Shown piece by piece: positions 37,787-45,899 of a stretch of 64,000 bases of DNA. A model generated the notes under the pieces. The model was not told the DNA's origin, ran no database searches, and saw only the letters and a list, made by a program, of their open reading frames with translations. The stretch is from Candidatus Thiodiazotropha sp. (ex Myrtea sp. 'scaly one' KF741663) (GTDB lineage Bacteria > Pseudomonadota > Gammaproteobacteria > Chromatiales > Chromatiaceae). The stretch is from assembly GCA_025655555.1 (NCBI GenBank), contig JAHXIQ010000003.1:479626-543625 (forward strand), given 5' to 3'. The first letter of the stretch is position 1. Every line of letters starts with the position of its first letter. A program made the translations under genes and the position numbers.

Positions 37787-38605
37787 TTATCCAAATTTAC
37801 CTTCTATATAGTCCCGGGTTCTTTGATCGTTGACCTCTCCAGTGAACAATTCCTCTGTGACGCCAACCTCAACACACTCGCCTTCAAGAAAAAAAGCTGT
37901 ACGGTCTGCCAGGCGTCTGGCCTGCTGTACGAGATTTGTCACCAAAATAATGGTCATGTCCTTTTTCAGTTCTTTAAGGACATCTTCAATTCGCATGGTA
38001 GTCACAGGATCTACAGCAATCGAAAATTCATCCAACATTAATAGATCCGGTGCTTGGGAGAGCGCGCGTGCAATGGTGAGTCTTTGTTGTTGACCGCCAG
38101 AAAGGAGGCTGCCTAAAGAGTTCAGTCGATCTTTCACCTCATCCCATAGTGCAGCTCGGGTGAGACACTGCTCAACAATAACATCGAGTTCACTTCTTTT
38201 TTTAATGCCGCGCAGTCTGGGAGACAGGGCTACATTTTCATAGATAGTCAACGGGAGGCCCACAGGCAAGGGAAAGACCACGCCAATACGGCTACGTAGT
38301 GCGTAGATGTTTTTCAGGTTTTGAATATTGAGGCCATTAAAAAGAATCTGGCCATTGACTGTCATATTTGAGTCGAATGTATCCATACGATTCAATGATT
38401 TCAGAAACGACGTTTTTCCTGCATTGGCAGGGCCAATGATACCGAAGATCTCATGCTCTTCGACTGAAAAATTGACATTGCTTAAGGCTGGTGTGTTTCC
38501 ATAACTGATAGTCAGGTCACTAACCTCAAGTTTCGTATTAGGCACTGAGGAAATATTCACAGCCGGTTCATTCATGCTTGCCACATCGAGGCCAATATTC
38601 ACCAT
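37787..38605 (-). CDS. pstB: Second PstB-like phosphate ABC ATPase with altered catalytic motifs
   Basis: 272 residues. The signature LSGGQQQRLTIAR (about 165) is intact. Walker A is GPANAGKTS instead of the PstB GPSGCGKST (still GxxxxGKT). The Walker B/D-loop reads LMLDEFSIAVDP instead of MDEPxSALDP, and the H-loop His is Asn (VTNLVQQ, about 221). Loss of the switch His is expected to cripple hydrolysis at its own nucleotide site. The start overlaps the pstA end by 7 bases, and the other PstB follows 38 bases later. Confidence 0.88.
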   Translation of the reverse strand: MVNIGLDVASMNEPAVNISSVPNTKLEVSDLTISYGNTPALSNVNFSVEEHEIFGIIGPANAGKTSFLKSLNRMDTFDSNMTVNGQILFNGLNIQNLKNIYALRSRIGVVFPLPVGLPLTIYENVALSPRLRGIKKRSELDVIVEQCLTRAALWDEVKDRLNSLGSLLSGGQQQRLTIARALSQAPDLLMLDEFSIAVDPVTTMRIEDVLKELKKDMTIILVTNLVQQARRLADRTAFFLEGECVEVGVTEELFTGEVNDQRTRDYIEGKFG

Positions 38606-39468
38606 TTCTTTTTGCCTCTTAAATACATGCGGAATGCAATAGAGATACTGTTCATCAACAGCACCATAGCGATGAGTACGAGTGCCACACCGAATGGCAG
38701 GTTATCAGGCACACCTGGTACTTGTGTTGCGACTACAAACAGGTGTAGAGAAAGTGCCATTGTCTGGTCAAAAACGCTTTGAGGAAGAAATGGCAGGAAG
38801 AATGCAGCTCCCGTGAACATGATGGGTGCTGTCTCTCCTGTCGTTCTCGATACTTCCAGTATGATACCGGTCAAAATACCACTGACAGCATTGGGAAGAA
38901 CCACCCGTCTTATGGTTTGCCATCGGGTAGCACCCATGTTCCAGCATGCTTCTCGAAAAGCTTGAGGCACAGCGCGTAATGATTCCCGAGTGGAGACAAT
39001 CACCACAGGCAACGTCATGATAGCGAGGGTTAAACTTGCAGCAAGAATACTTGTGCCGAACCCGAAAAAGATAACAAACGCACCCACTCCAAATAGCGCA
39101 TGGACGATAGAGGGCACTCCCGCTAAATTTATGATGGCAAGCTGTATGATCCGTGTAAACCAGTTATCTCCAGCATATTCATTCAGGTAGATAGCTGCGG
39201 CTATTCCCAGGGGAACCGATGCCAGTAGTGCAACAGCCACTATCCAGATAGTCCCCAGCAAGGCAGGGAAGATACCGCCGGCAGTCATCCCGTTAGTCGG
39301 ATCTGTAAAAAGAAAATCGAAAGATATGATGCTGCCACCTTTGGCAATTAGCGTACCCAGGATTATGATCACCGGTATGATCAAAAGAATTGTCATCATC
39401 ATGAAAAGGATACGGAAAAGATTCTGAATCCGCTTGTTACGTACGTTGAGTGAAGATTCTGCGAACAT
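38599..39468 (-). CDS. pstA: Phosphate ABC transporter permease PstA
   Basis: 289 residues with six membrane helices. The EAA-type coupling loop is EACWNMGATRWQTIRRVVLPNA. It pairs with PstC to form the channel. It is 6 bases after pstC and overlaps the first pstB by 7 bases. Confidence 0.93.
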   Translation of the reverse strand: MFAESSLNVRNKRIQNLFRILFMMMTILLIIPVIIILGTLIAKGGSIISFDFLFTDPTNGMTAGGIFPALLGTIWIVAVALLASVPLGIAAAIYLNEYAGDNWFTRIIQLAIINLAGVPSIVHALFGVGAFVIFFGFGTSILAASLTLAIMTLPVVIVSTRESLRAVPQAFREACWNMGATRWQTIRRVVLPNAVSGILTGIILEVSRTTGETAPIMFTGAAFFLPFLPQSVFDQTMALSLHLFVVATQVPGVPDNLPFGVALVLIAMVLLMNSISIAFRMYLRGKKKW

Positions 39469-39474
39469 CTTGAT

Positions 39475-40425
39475 TTATCCTTTGCGGATACCGCGAACGA
39501 TAAGATCCGCAGTTAGGTTAATCAAAAAGGTAATAATGAACAGGAAAATACCGATAGTGAACAGTGCCTGGTAATGAGGCGATCCGACTGCTGTCTCCCC
39601 TAATTCGGCAGCGATGGTTGCGGTCAGTGCACGTACCGGATCGAATACACTTCCAGGGATATTTACCGAATGGCCAGTAGCCATCAGTACTGCCATAGTT
39701 TCACCGAAACCTCTCCCTACGCCCAGCAGCACAGCACCTAACAAGCCATTCTTCGCTGCAGGCAAGACAGTTTTGTATATCACTTGCCAGCGCGTGGCTC
39801 CCAGCGCCTCAGCGGCTTCACGGTAACGATCCGGCACTGCTTTCAAAGCATCTTCCGCAATAGACGTCATGATCGGCGCAGCCATAAGACCGAGTATGAT
39901 GCCTGCATTGAGCACATTAAGACCTACTGGAACATCAAACACGTCAATGATCAGTGGGTTCATAATGGAGAGACCAATAAATCCCCAAACGACAGATGGA
40001 ATGGCTGCCAACAATTCCACCAGAACTTTCAAAGACTCTCTGAGTTTTCCTGTAGCAAATTCGCCAATAAAAATGGCTGCTCCAAGAGAGAAGGGGATAG
40101 CCACAATCATAGCCAGGCCTGTAACACTGGCAGTGCCGGCCACAAGTGCCAGAATGCCATATTCAGGCGCATCCTCATCAGAGGGTTCCCAAAATGGAGA
40201 TAAGAAGAATTCCCGAAAACTGAAATCCTCCAGTAAAAAACCGAAGCCTTCAATCGTAATGAATGCAAAAATGCCAATTATAAAAATAATTGCGGAAATT
40301 CCAGCAATAAAAACGATTGATTGGATAAATTTATCAACATACCAATCGAAATTCCGATGATCGAAATCCACAGAAGGTGATTGTAGTAGTGGCTTGGTTT
40401 CGGACACTTCAGCTAGCTCCTTCAC
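39475..40425 (-). CDS. pstC: Phosphate ABC transporter permease PstC
   Basis: 316 residues. An N-terminal cytoplasmic extension precedes six helices. The EAA loop is EAAEALGATRWQVIYKTVLPAA, and the late GRGFGETMAVLMATG segment is typical of PstC. It overlaps the phoU-like gene by 17 bases, indicating coupling. Confidence 0.93.
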   Translation of the reverse strand: MKELAEVSETKPLLQSPSVDFDHRNFDWYVDKFIQSIVFIAGISAIIFIIGIFAFITIEGFGFLLEDFSFREFFLSPFWEPSDEDAPEYGILALVAGTASVTGLAMIVAIPFSLGAAIFIGEFATGKLRESLKVLVELLAAIPSVVWGFIGLSIMNPLIIDVFDVPVGLNVLNAGIILGLMAAPIMTSIAEDALKAVPDRYREAAEALGATRWQVIYKTVLPAAKNGLLGAVLLGVGRGFGETMAVLMATGHSVNIPGSVFDPVRALTATIAAELGETAVGSPHYQALFTIGIFLFIITFLINLTADLIVRGIRKG

Positions 40426-41485
40426 CGCGGAGAAGTTCCATTAGCGCCTTTACCTTTAATGATATTTCATCGTACAACTTCGTGTAATCCTGTTTACCCT
40501 GAGGGTTTTCGGATGAAGCAATATCCCAATCCATCGCTGATGTGTGGAATGGAATAGTTGAAAGATAAGAAGAGAAATTCCCCTGAAGACTAACAACAAC
40601 ATGCTGCTCAAAAATATCATGTTCTGACAGCTGGCTGACTGCAGTAGCTTGAGCCTGGGCATGATGGATACCCTTATTATCAAGGAATGAAATCATCTTG
40701 GGATCAAGTGAATTGACTGGATTCCGTCCAGCACTTCGGTACTCACCAAAGCCGGGATAAGACTGCCTGGCAATGGCCTCGGCCATTTGGCTGAAGCAAC
40801 CGTTGTCTTCATCGATAAAAAGAATCTTAAAAACCTTGGGTTTTTTCTGCTCCCCTGTAACTGCGAAAATCGTATCTTCACACAGGTTTTTGGCTTGATC
40901 AGAAATCCGCTTAAGTTGTGTAAACACAACAAAGACGGCCAATATATCTTTGACTCTCTCCCTGTCATCATTGGCCATCATTCCGGTGTAAACAGAATCC
41001 AAATTGTGCTCCAGTTCATCAGCCATCGCCATTGTACTCATCGCCATATCAGCATCGAGATTACCAAATGCGCTGATGGAATTACTCAGCATAAGCGATG
41101 TTTCATCAGAGATACGGACAAGCTCCTCAAGGAGAGCACCGCTTGGTGGCTCAGACAGTTGTGCAGCCTCCCGGGCGATTGTCACCGCATAGTCACCGAT
41201 CCGCTCTAGCTCAATATTGACTCGAATAACGGAAGAGAGCAGTCGTAGGTGGCCTCCAGTGGGAATATGTACAGCAATAAAACTATGGCAGACCCTATCG
41301 ATCTCACGCATACATCGATTGATTGGGTTGTCCTTTAGAACCGTCAGGTAGGCAAGCTCATGATTTCCAGTTAGCAGCGCCTGAACCGCATTCTTTACCG
41401 CATCCTGTACTTGCGCTCCCATTTTTGCGACTCGATCATGGACTTTATCCAGATCTTTTTTCAAACGCTCTTCGAGATGGCTCAT
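40409..41485 (-). CDS. phoU: PhoU fused to an inactive LMW-phosphatase/arsenate-reductase-like domain
   Basis: 358 residues. Residues about 1-212 are a two-repeat PhoU helical bundle with its metal-cluster motifs (ERIGDYA and a second set around LKRISDQAKNLCED). From about 215 a second domain follows, KILFIDEDNGC then FSQMAEA, which aligns with the LMW-PTP/ArsC start (LFxCxxNxCRSQMAEA). The catalytic Cys is Asp and the P-loop Arg is Phe, so it should be a ligand-binding rather than catalytic domain. Typical PhoU ends near 230 residues. It sits second in the operon, directly after pstS. PhoU conveys PstB state to PhoR and represses the Pho response. Confidence 0.85.
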   Translation of the reverse strand: MSHLEERLKKDLDKVHDRVAKMGAQVQDAVKNAVQALLTGNHELAYLTVLKDNPINRCMREIDRVCHSFIAVHIPTGGHLRLLSSVIRVNIELERIGDYAVTIAREAAQLSEPPSGALLEELVRISDETSLMLSNSISAFGNLDADMAMSTMAMADELEHNLDSVYTGMMANDDRERVKDILAVFVVFTQLKRISDQAKNLCEDTIFAVTGEQKKPKVFKILFIDEDNGCFSQMAEAIARQSYPGFGEYRSAGRNPVNSLDPKMISFLDNKGIHHAQAQATAVSQLSEHDIFEQHVVVSLQGNFSSYLSTIPFHTSAMDWDIASSENPQGKQDYTKLYDEISLKVKALMELLRGEGAS

Positions 41486-41619
41486 TCAATAATGCTCCGC
41501 ATAGAACTATGTGATGATTCTTCGACGATCAAGTATCAAGGGTAGGAGGCATTAACGCGTGGTTCGGCAAAAAGCAGACTAGGTTAGTACTTACCCATAG
41601 ATACCTGACAAGCGGATAA

Positions 41620-42498
41620 TTAACTACAATTCACATCACGGTATGGTGCATAACCCTTCTTCAGAAGGATGCACTGTCCCTTATCGCTCTTGATCCAATC
41701 AAGGTATTTTTTTATCTCCCCTTGAGGCTCGCCATTCGTGTACATAAACAATGGGCGAGCGATAGGGTAGCTACGATCACTGGCAGTTTTGACGCTAGGA
41801 TTAATACAGCTCCCGCCTGTCTCTTTAGAAATACACGCCATTTTTATATGATCGGTAGCATATGCAAGACCACTATAGCCAATGGCACAAGGCGTCTTTT
41901 CAACTAAATCCACCACATCTTTGGAGCCGTGCATATCAAGTGTACCTTGACGAAATTTCCCTTTCTTTCCAAGCGCAGCTTTTTTGAAGTAGGCATAGGT
42001 ACCGGAATTATTCTGGCGGCTGACCACTACGATCTTATCTTGCTTGCAGCCGGGAACTTTCAGGCCGATATCTGACCATTTTGTTGCACTGCCGCCACGA
42101 CCAAAGATCGCTTTCAATTGTTCGAAAGAGAAAGTCTGGGCGGGATTATTGCCGTGGATGAAGACGGCGAGGGCGTCATAGCCAACAACATGCTCGATCG
42201 GATTCTGTCCTTTCTTCTTAGCCAGCGCCAATTCTTTCGATTTCATATTGCGACTCGCATTGGCGATATCCACAGTACCGTTGATCATTGCTGCTATACC
42301 TGTGCCGGACCCTCCGCCTGAGACAGCAACTGCCACATTTGAATCGACATTTCGGTATTCCTCAGCCCAAGCCTGGGCTACGTTGACCAGGGTGTCAGAA
42401 CCCTTGTTTTGTATTAACTCACGGTCAGCACTGGCGGTAATACTGAAAGAAAGTGTGGCGAGCGCAATAGAACCAGCAATGATTATCTTACTCTTCAT
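41620..42498 (-). CDS. pstS: Periplasmic phosphate-binding protein PstS
   Basis: 292 residues: signal peptide (about 1-24, ending ITASA), then the PBP fold with phosphate-binding loops NKGSDTL, SGGGSGTG and SRNMKSKE. The C-terminal half contains VVVSRQNNSGTYAYF. It belongs to the shorter PstS family common in bacteria with high-affinity Pst. First gene of the pst operon, behind a Pho box. Confidence 0.93.
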   Translation of the reverse strand: MKSKIIIAGSIALATLSFSITASADRELIQNKGSDTLVNVAQAWAEEYRNVDSNVAVAVSGGGSGTGIAAMINGTVDIANASRNMKSKELALAKKKGQNPIEHVVGYDALAVFIHGNNPAQTFSFEQLKAIFGRGGSATKWSDIGLKVPGCKQDKIVVVSRQNNSGTYAYFKKAALGKKGKFRQGTLDMHGSKDVVDLVEKTPCAIGYSGLAYATDHIKMACISKETGGSCINPSVKTASDRSYPIARPLFMYTNGEPQGEIKKYLDWIKSDKGQCILLKKGYAPYRDVNCS

Positions 42499-42608
42499 GG
42501 TTTCCCCTCGAATGAATATGCTTGGTTTGTATAAACACAGAAATAATTTATATGTTTGATACCTGTAGCGGTATATATTATTAATATAATTCAGTAAGTT
42601 ATTGCATA

Positions 42609-42625
42609 ATGCTATAGAATAGCAT
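42609..42625. promoter_or_regulatory. Inverted repeat in the pstS 5' leader
   Basis: ATGCTAT (42609-42615) / ATAGCAT (42619-42625) form a perfect 7-bp inverted repeat around a 3-base loop, extended by mismatched AT pairs. It lies between the Pho-type promoter and the pstS start, so it would be in the leader RNA. Role unknown. Confidence 0.4.
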
Positions 42626-42663
42626 GAATTATGTTTTGTAAAATTCGTTACATGTAGATCACT

Positions 42664-42697
42664 ATTTTATTCAAGAATTATTACAGTTTAGTGACAG
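42664..42697 (-). promoter_or_regulatory. Pho box and -10 element of the pstS operon
   Basis: On the minus strand, CTGTCACTAAACTGTAAT (42697 to 42680) matches the PhoB box CTGTCATAWAWCTGTCAY at 15 of 18 positions. A TAAAAT -10 candidate (42669 to 42664) lies 10 bases downstream, the spacing seen at PhoB-activated promoters. Predicts induction under phosphate limitation. Confidence 0.8.
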
Positions 42698-42857
42698 TGA
42701 GAGGTTTTAAAAGAAATGGTTTATTGACAGTAAATTTAGTGGCTTTGAGTACTGCCTAAAAAAGTAAAAATAGTCAGTGAAGCACCGATATCTGCTCAGG
42801 GTTATTCTTTAGTCGGGTACTCGAAAGCACCTAGTTTGAAAAAGTGAATTGCTTTTC

Positions 42858-42905
42858 TGTATCGCAGAATCGGAGATTCAGTTCCATGTTCGTTACTGCG
42901 ATACA
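42858..42905. other. 10-bp inverted repeat flanking the end of the WD40-cytochrome gene
   Basis: TGTATCGCAG (42858-42867) and CTGCGATACA (42896-42905) are perfect complements separated by 28 bases, just beyond the stop at 42914. It could be a long-loop terminator for the leftward cytochrome gene, a protein site, or a trace of an inserted element. Confidence 0.4.
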
Positions 42906-42913
42906 ATAATGAT

Positions 42914-44230
42914 TTACTGTTTTATTAAGAAATTGATTAACGCGGTACGTTTTTCTGCATCTGGAATTTTCTGTAATGGCATTTTCGATCCTGGTACAAC
43001 GTGACTGGGCCCCTTCACAAACAGCTCATCTATCGTCTTTTCATTCCACACCACATCAGACTGGATTAATCCCTTTGAATAAGGATATTCAGGTAGGGAG
43101 CCAGCCTTACGTCCCATGATCTTATAGAGAGATGGCCCAGCACGGTTTGTCACGTCAGGATCGAGGCTATGACACACGCTACACTTGCGTGCGAACTGTA
43201 ATTCACCAAGGGGTAACCCCGCTTTTACCTGAAAACGCCGCTGTTTATGCCCCTTGCTCCAATTCGTATCGTCAGATGTTGAAATTTTCCAGTATTTAAC
43301 ATCGTCATCCAGAGAGCCAAAATAGATGCCCTTGCCGTCAGCGGTAAATGCCAGCGCCCATACCGGACCTGGTATTCCTTCTGTTTCTCCTGTGACTGAC
43401 CAGTCCTGCGTGTCCCACACTCTGATTACACCATCAATTCCGCCGCTGGCGATGAGTCCATGTTTATTCGATACTGCAAGACCCAGTACCGGTTTCTGAT
43501 GGGGGATGAGGATTTTAGAGATGCTGGCAGATGCCACATCGAGCAACTGCACATCACCGTTGCTTGTACCGAAAAGAATCTGATTAGAAAACCAACGCAT
43601 GACATTGATCGGCCAGCCATGTTCGTGAATAACCTTTATCAAATTACCCGTACGAGTATCCCAGCTCCTGATTCTTCCGTCATAGCCGCCCGAATAAGCG
43701 GTTTTTCCATCAGCAGAAAGCAGAACAGAGTGAACAGTTTGTTCATGTACCTTGATTTCATGTAAGGCTTCTCTGGAGGACAGATCCCACAGACGAACCG
43801 ATCCATCCCAACTTGCGGAGGCGAGCATTTTTCCATCAGGAGTAACATCGACGGAAACGACCTTGGCCTGGTGTCCGACGAACCTGTGTAATAACTTATG
43901 CTTTTTTACATCCCATAAATACACTGTGCCATCATCACCACTGGAAACAGCCTCGGCTCCCGAAGGCAGGAAGCGAACCTCACTGACGGCCCCGCGGTGC
44001 TCTTGGAAACGTTTTGTGTTTTTGGGCCGGGGTTTATCGATGTCCCACAACATGACGGTGTAGTCGAGACTACCAGAGATGACCTGTTTTCCATCCGGAC
44101 TGATCGAGACACAATTCACCGGACCGCCATGACCATTGAGTTGCCGGGTATCTTCAGGTGTGTCAGCGACTGTTGATGAAAACTGGCTAAACAACAGGAA
44201 AGCTAAGAAAAGGATTATTAAGGCTTTCAT
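42914..44230 (-). CDS. WD40 beta-propeller fused to c-type cytochrome
   Basis: 438 residues. A signal peptide (about 1-22) is followed by seven WD40 repeats (about 30-325; blades such as GHGGPVNCVSISPDG and LWDI ends), enough for one closed propeller. A class I cytochrome c domain follows, with heme motif CSVCH (about 347) and axial Met in GSKMP (about 413). The protein is periplasmic. Monocistronic. WD40-cytochrome fusions occur in environmental proteobacteria; a propeller docking an electron-transfer partner is the natural inference, but the partner is unknown. Confidence 0.85.
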   Translation of the reverse strand: MKALIILFLAFLLFSQFSSTVADTPEDTRQLNGHGGPVNCVSISPDGKQVISGSLDYTVMLWDIDKPRPKNTKRFQEHRGAVSEVRFLPSGAEAVSSGDDGTVYLWDVKKHKLLHRFVGHQAKVVSVDVTPDGKMLASASWDGSVRLWDLSSREALHEIKVHEQTVHSVLLSADGKTAYSGGYDGRIRSWDTRTGNLIKVIHEHGWPINVMRWFSNQILFGTSNGDVQLLDVASASISKILIPHQKPVLGLAVSNKHGLIASGGIDGVIRVWDTQDWSVTGETEGIPGPVWALAFTADGKGIYFGSLDDDVKYWKISTSDDTNWSKGHKQRRFQVKAGLPLGELQFARKCSVCHSLDPDVTNRAGPSLYKIMGRKAGSLPEYPYSKGLIQSDVVWNEKTIDELFVKGPSHVVPGSKMPLQKIPDAEKRTALINFLIKQ

Positions 44231-44669
44231 ATGTTTATCCCTTTTATATCGGCAAAGTTGCTAAATAAAAGGCATGGAATACGAAATAATAGACCCAAAT
44301 CTCCTTAATGATAGAGCGGATAGCCTTTGTACTGGTTGAAATCAGATCCCAATTCAGTTGAGCATTCTTATGTACGCTTTTGACTTCAAACAAAATATCA
44401 TGCTTGAAGTGATATACCCATCAGTATTTGATGGTTAAAAGAGGTCTCCGAAAAATTATTCGGATATAGGCTTGGGCAATGAAAACGCTAAACTAAGAGT
44501 AATGGTTCACAAACAGCAAGCACATACAACGTTTCCGGCATGTAGATGTGTGTGCTGGTATAGATATCTAAACAGCTGCTAATTTGTAGACACGGTTATA
44601 TTTGTATCTCCATCATACGGTTCTTATTTTACGACCTATTTTTAATAGGTCATTGCCTGTCCGGCCAAT
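44231..44669. other. Intergenic region without supported gene
   Basis: 439 AT-rich bases upstream of the WD40-cytochrome gene and downstream of the hydrolase-like gene. It presumably holds the cytochrome promoter. No RNA gene or repeat is recognised. Confidence 0.5.
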
Positions 44670-45647
44670 TTATTTTTTCCACGAGTTCAAGTATTTTTTC
44701 ATGAATAAGGCAGCACGCATCGTTGAGTCTTTTGTCGCAAGGTCGTCTGCGAATGTGCGGACACTCTCCGGTCGAAAATCGAAGCCACGTCCTACACCAG
44801 GATAGATAATAAGATGTACACTTTTTCCCGCATTTTTCATGGACTTTACAGCAGTTTCAATAGAGCGCCGGCGTTGATACTGTTCATACTCACCTATTAA
44901 AATCATTGTTGGGATTTCAAGACTATCGGCTTCAATAGCATAGCGATAAACTTGCATTGGTTCCTCGGCATTGGGATTTTGCCAATGAGGATAAAAGGAA
45001 ACATAACAAGCCACTTCTTTTTTCTGCCGTTTAAACTTCACAGCTACCTGTAAAGTGTAATACCCACCACGAGTGTGGGAGTATAGGCAGATTTTAGAAG
45101 TTGAAACATCGGGTTGTGCAAGCAGATAATCAACGCCAGCGTTGGTATCCCCCTCAGTTTCAAGCATGTGTTCAATGGGCAATTTATCAATGAAACGGGC
45201 CGAATAAACATCAGGGGCTAAAACCACAAATCCTCTTGCAGCCATGCGTCGAGGCAATCGCTGAACGAGTTCATCTAAACCGCGACGGCCATGTTGGAAC
45301 AGTACTCCAGGATACTTGCCGGGATTCTTAGGGCGGTACAAAATAGCCGGCACTTCAGTACTATCCGCCGGGTTCAAATAGACTACCTTTCTCTCGATCA
45401 CTTCGTAATTCAAAGGGACCTGTAGCATCCCTCGTTCAAACCAAGCCTCATCTAACCAGAATTTTTCAGATAGTGGTCTTGTATTGACGGGTGCCTCGAG
45501 CATACGACCGACGACTGTATCGGATGTGGTCGCTGAAACCGATTTATCTGAAGTGGCCTGTCCGTGCGTACTTACCGGCAAAAGAATCGCCAATAGACTG
45601 ATACAGCCAAGTGAAAACGCTCTTGTGATAACTTTCATTGGCTCCAC
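44670..45647 (-). CDS. Exported dienelactone-hydrolase-like protein with lost catalytic triad
   Basis: 325 residues with a signal peptide (about 1-29) and an alpha/beta-hydrolase fold of the dienelactone hydrolase family (GVLFQHGRRGLDEL, ARGFVVLAPDVYSA). At the nucleophile elbow the usual GxCxGG/GxSxGG reads SHTRGG (about 188-193), so Thr replaces Cys/Ser. The acid position reads LIGEYEQ (Glu). The GHGF motif that carries the catalytic His is GRGF (about 280). All three triad positions are therefore changed. It may be a non-catalytic binding protein, or use another mechanism. Monocistronic. Confidence 0.75.
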   Translation of the reverse strand: MEPMKVITRAFSLGCISLLAILLPVSTHGQATSDKSVSATTSDTVVGRMLEAPVNTRPLSEKFWLDEAWFERGMLQVPLNYEVIERKVVYLNPADSTEVPAILYRPKNPGKYPGVLFQHGRRGLDELVQRLPRRMAARGFVVLAPDVYSARFIDKLPIEHMLETEGDTNAGVDYLLAQPDVSTSKICLYSHTRGGYYTLQVAVKFKRQKKEVACYVSFYPHWQNPNAEEPMQVYRYAIEADSLEIPTMILIGEYEQYQRRRSIETAVKSMKNAGKSVHLIIYPGVGRGFDFRPESVRTFADDLATKDSTMRAALFMKKYLNSWKK

Positions 45648-45899
45648 CTATCTATCGTGTTTTCTTCTATATTATCGAAACTATTATAGTTGGATTCAGA
45701 CCAATAGCGGATCTAATCTATTAAAATAAACCCGACAGAAATTGGAAAGCAATTGGCTGCCGGTTCCTCAAGGCATTTTCTCGCTCTATATCCGAGCCTG
45801 CTGGGGCAAAGAGGTGATTAAAAACTGGATCGATCTCACAGAAACGGATGCGACTATGTCTCATCGAGCCAGGCCTATCAGGTGAGCTCTTAGACCAAA

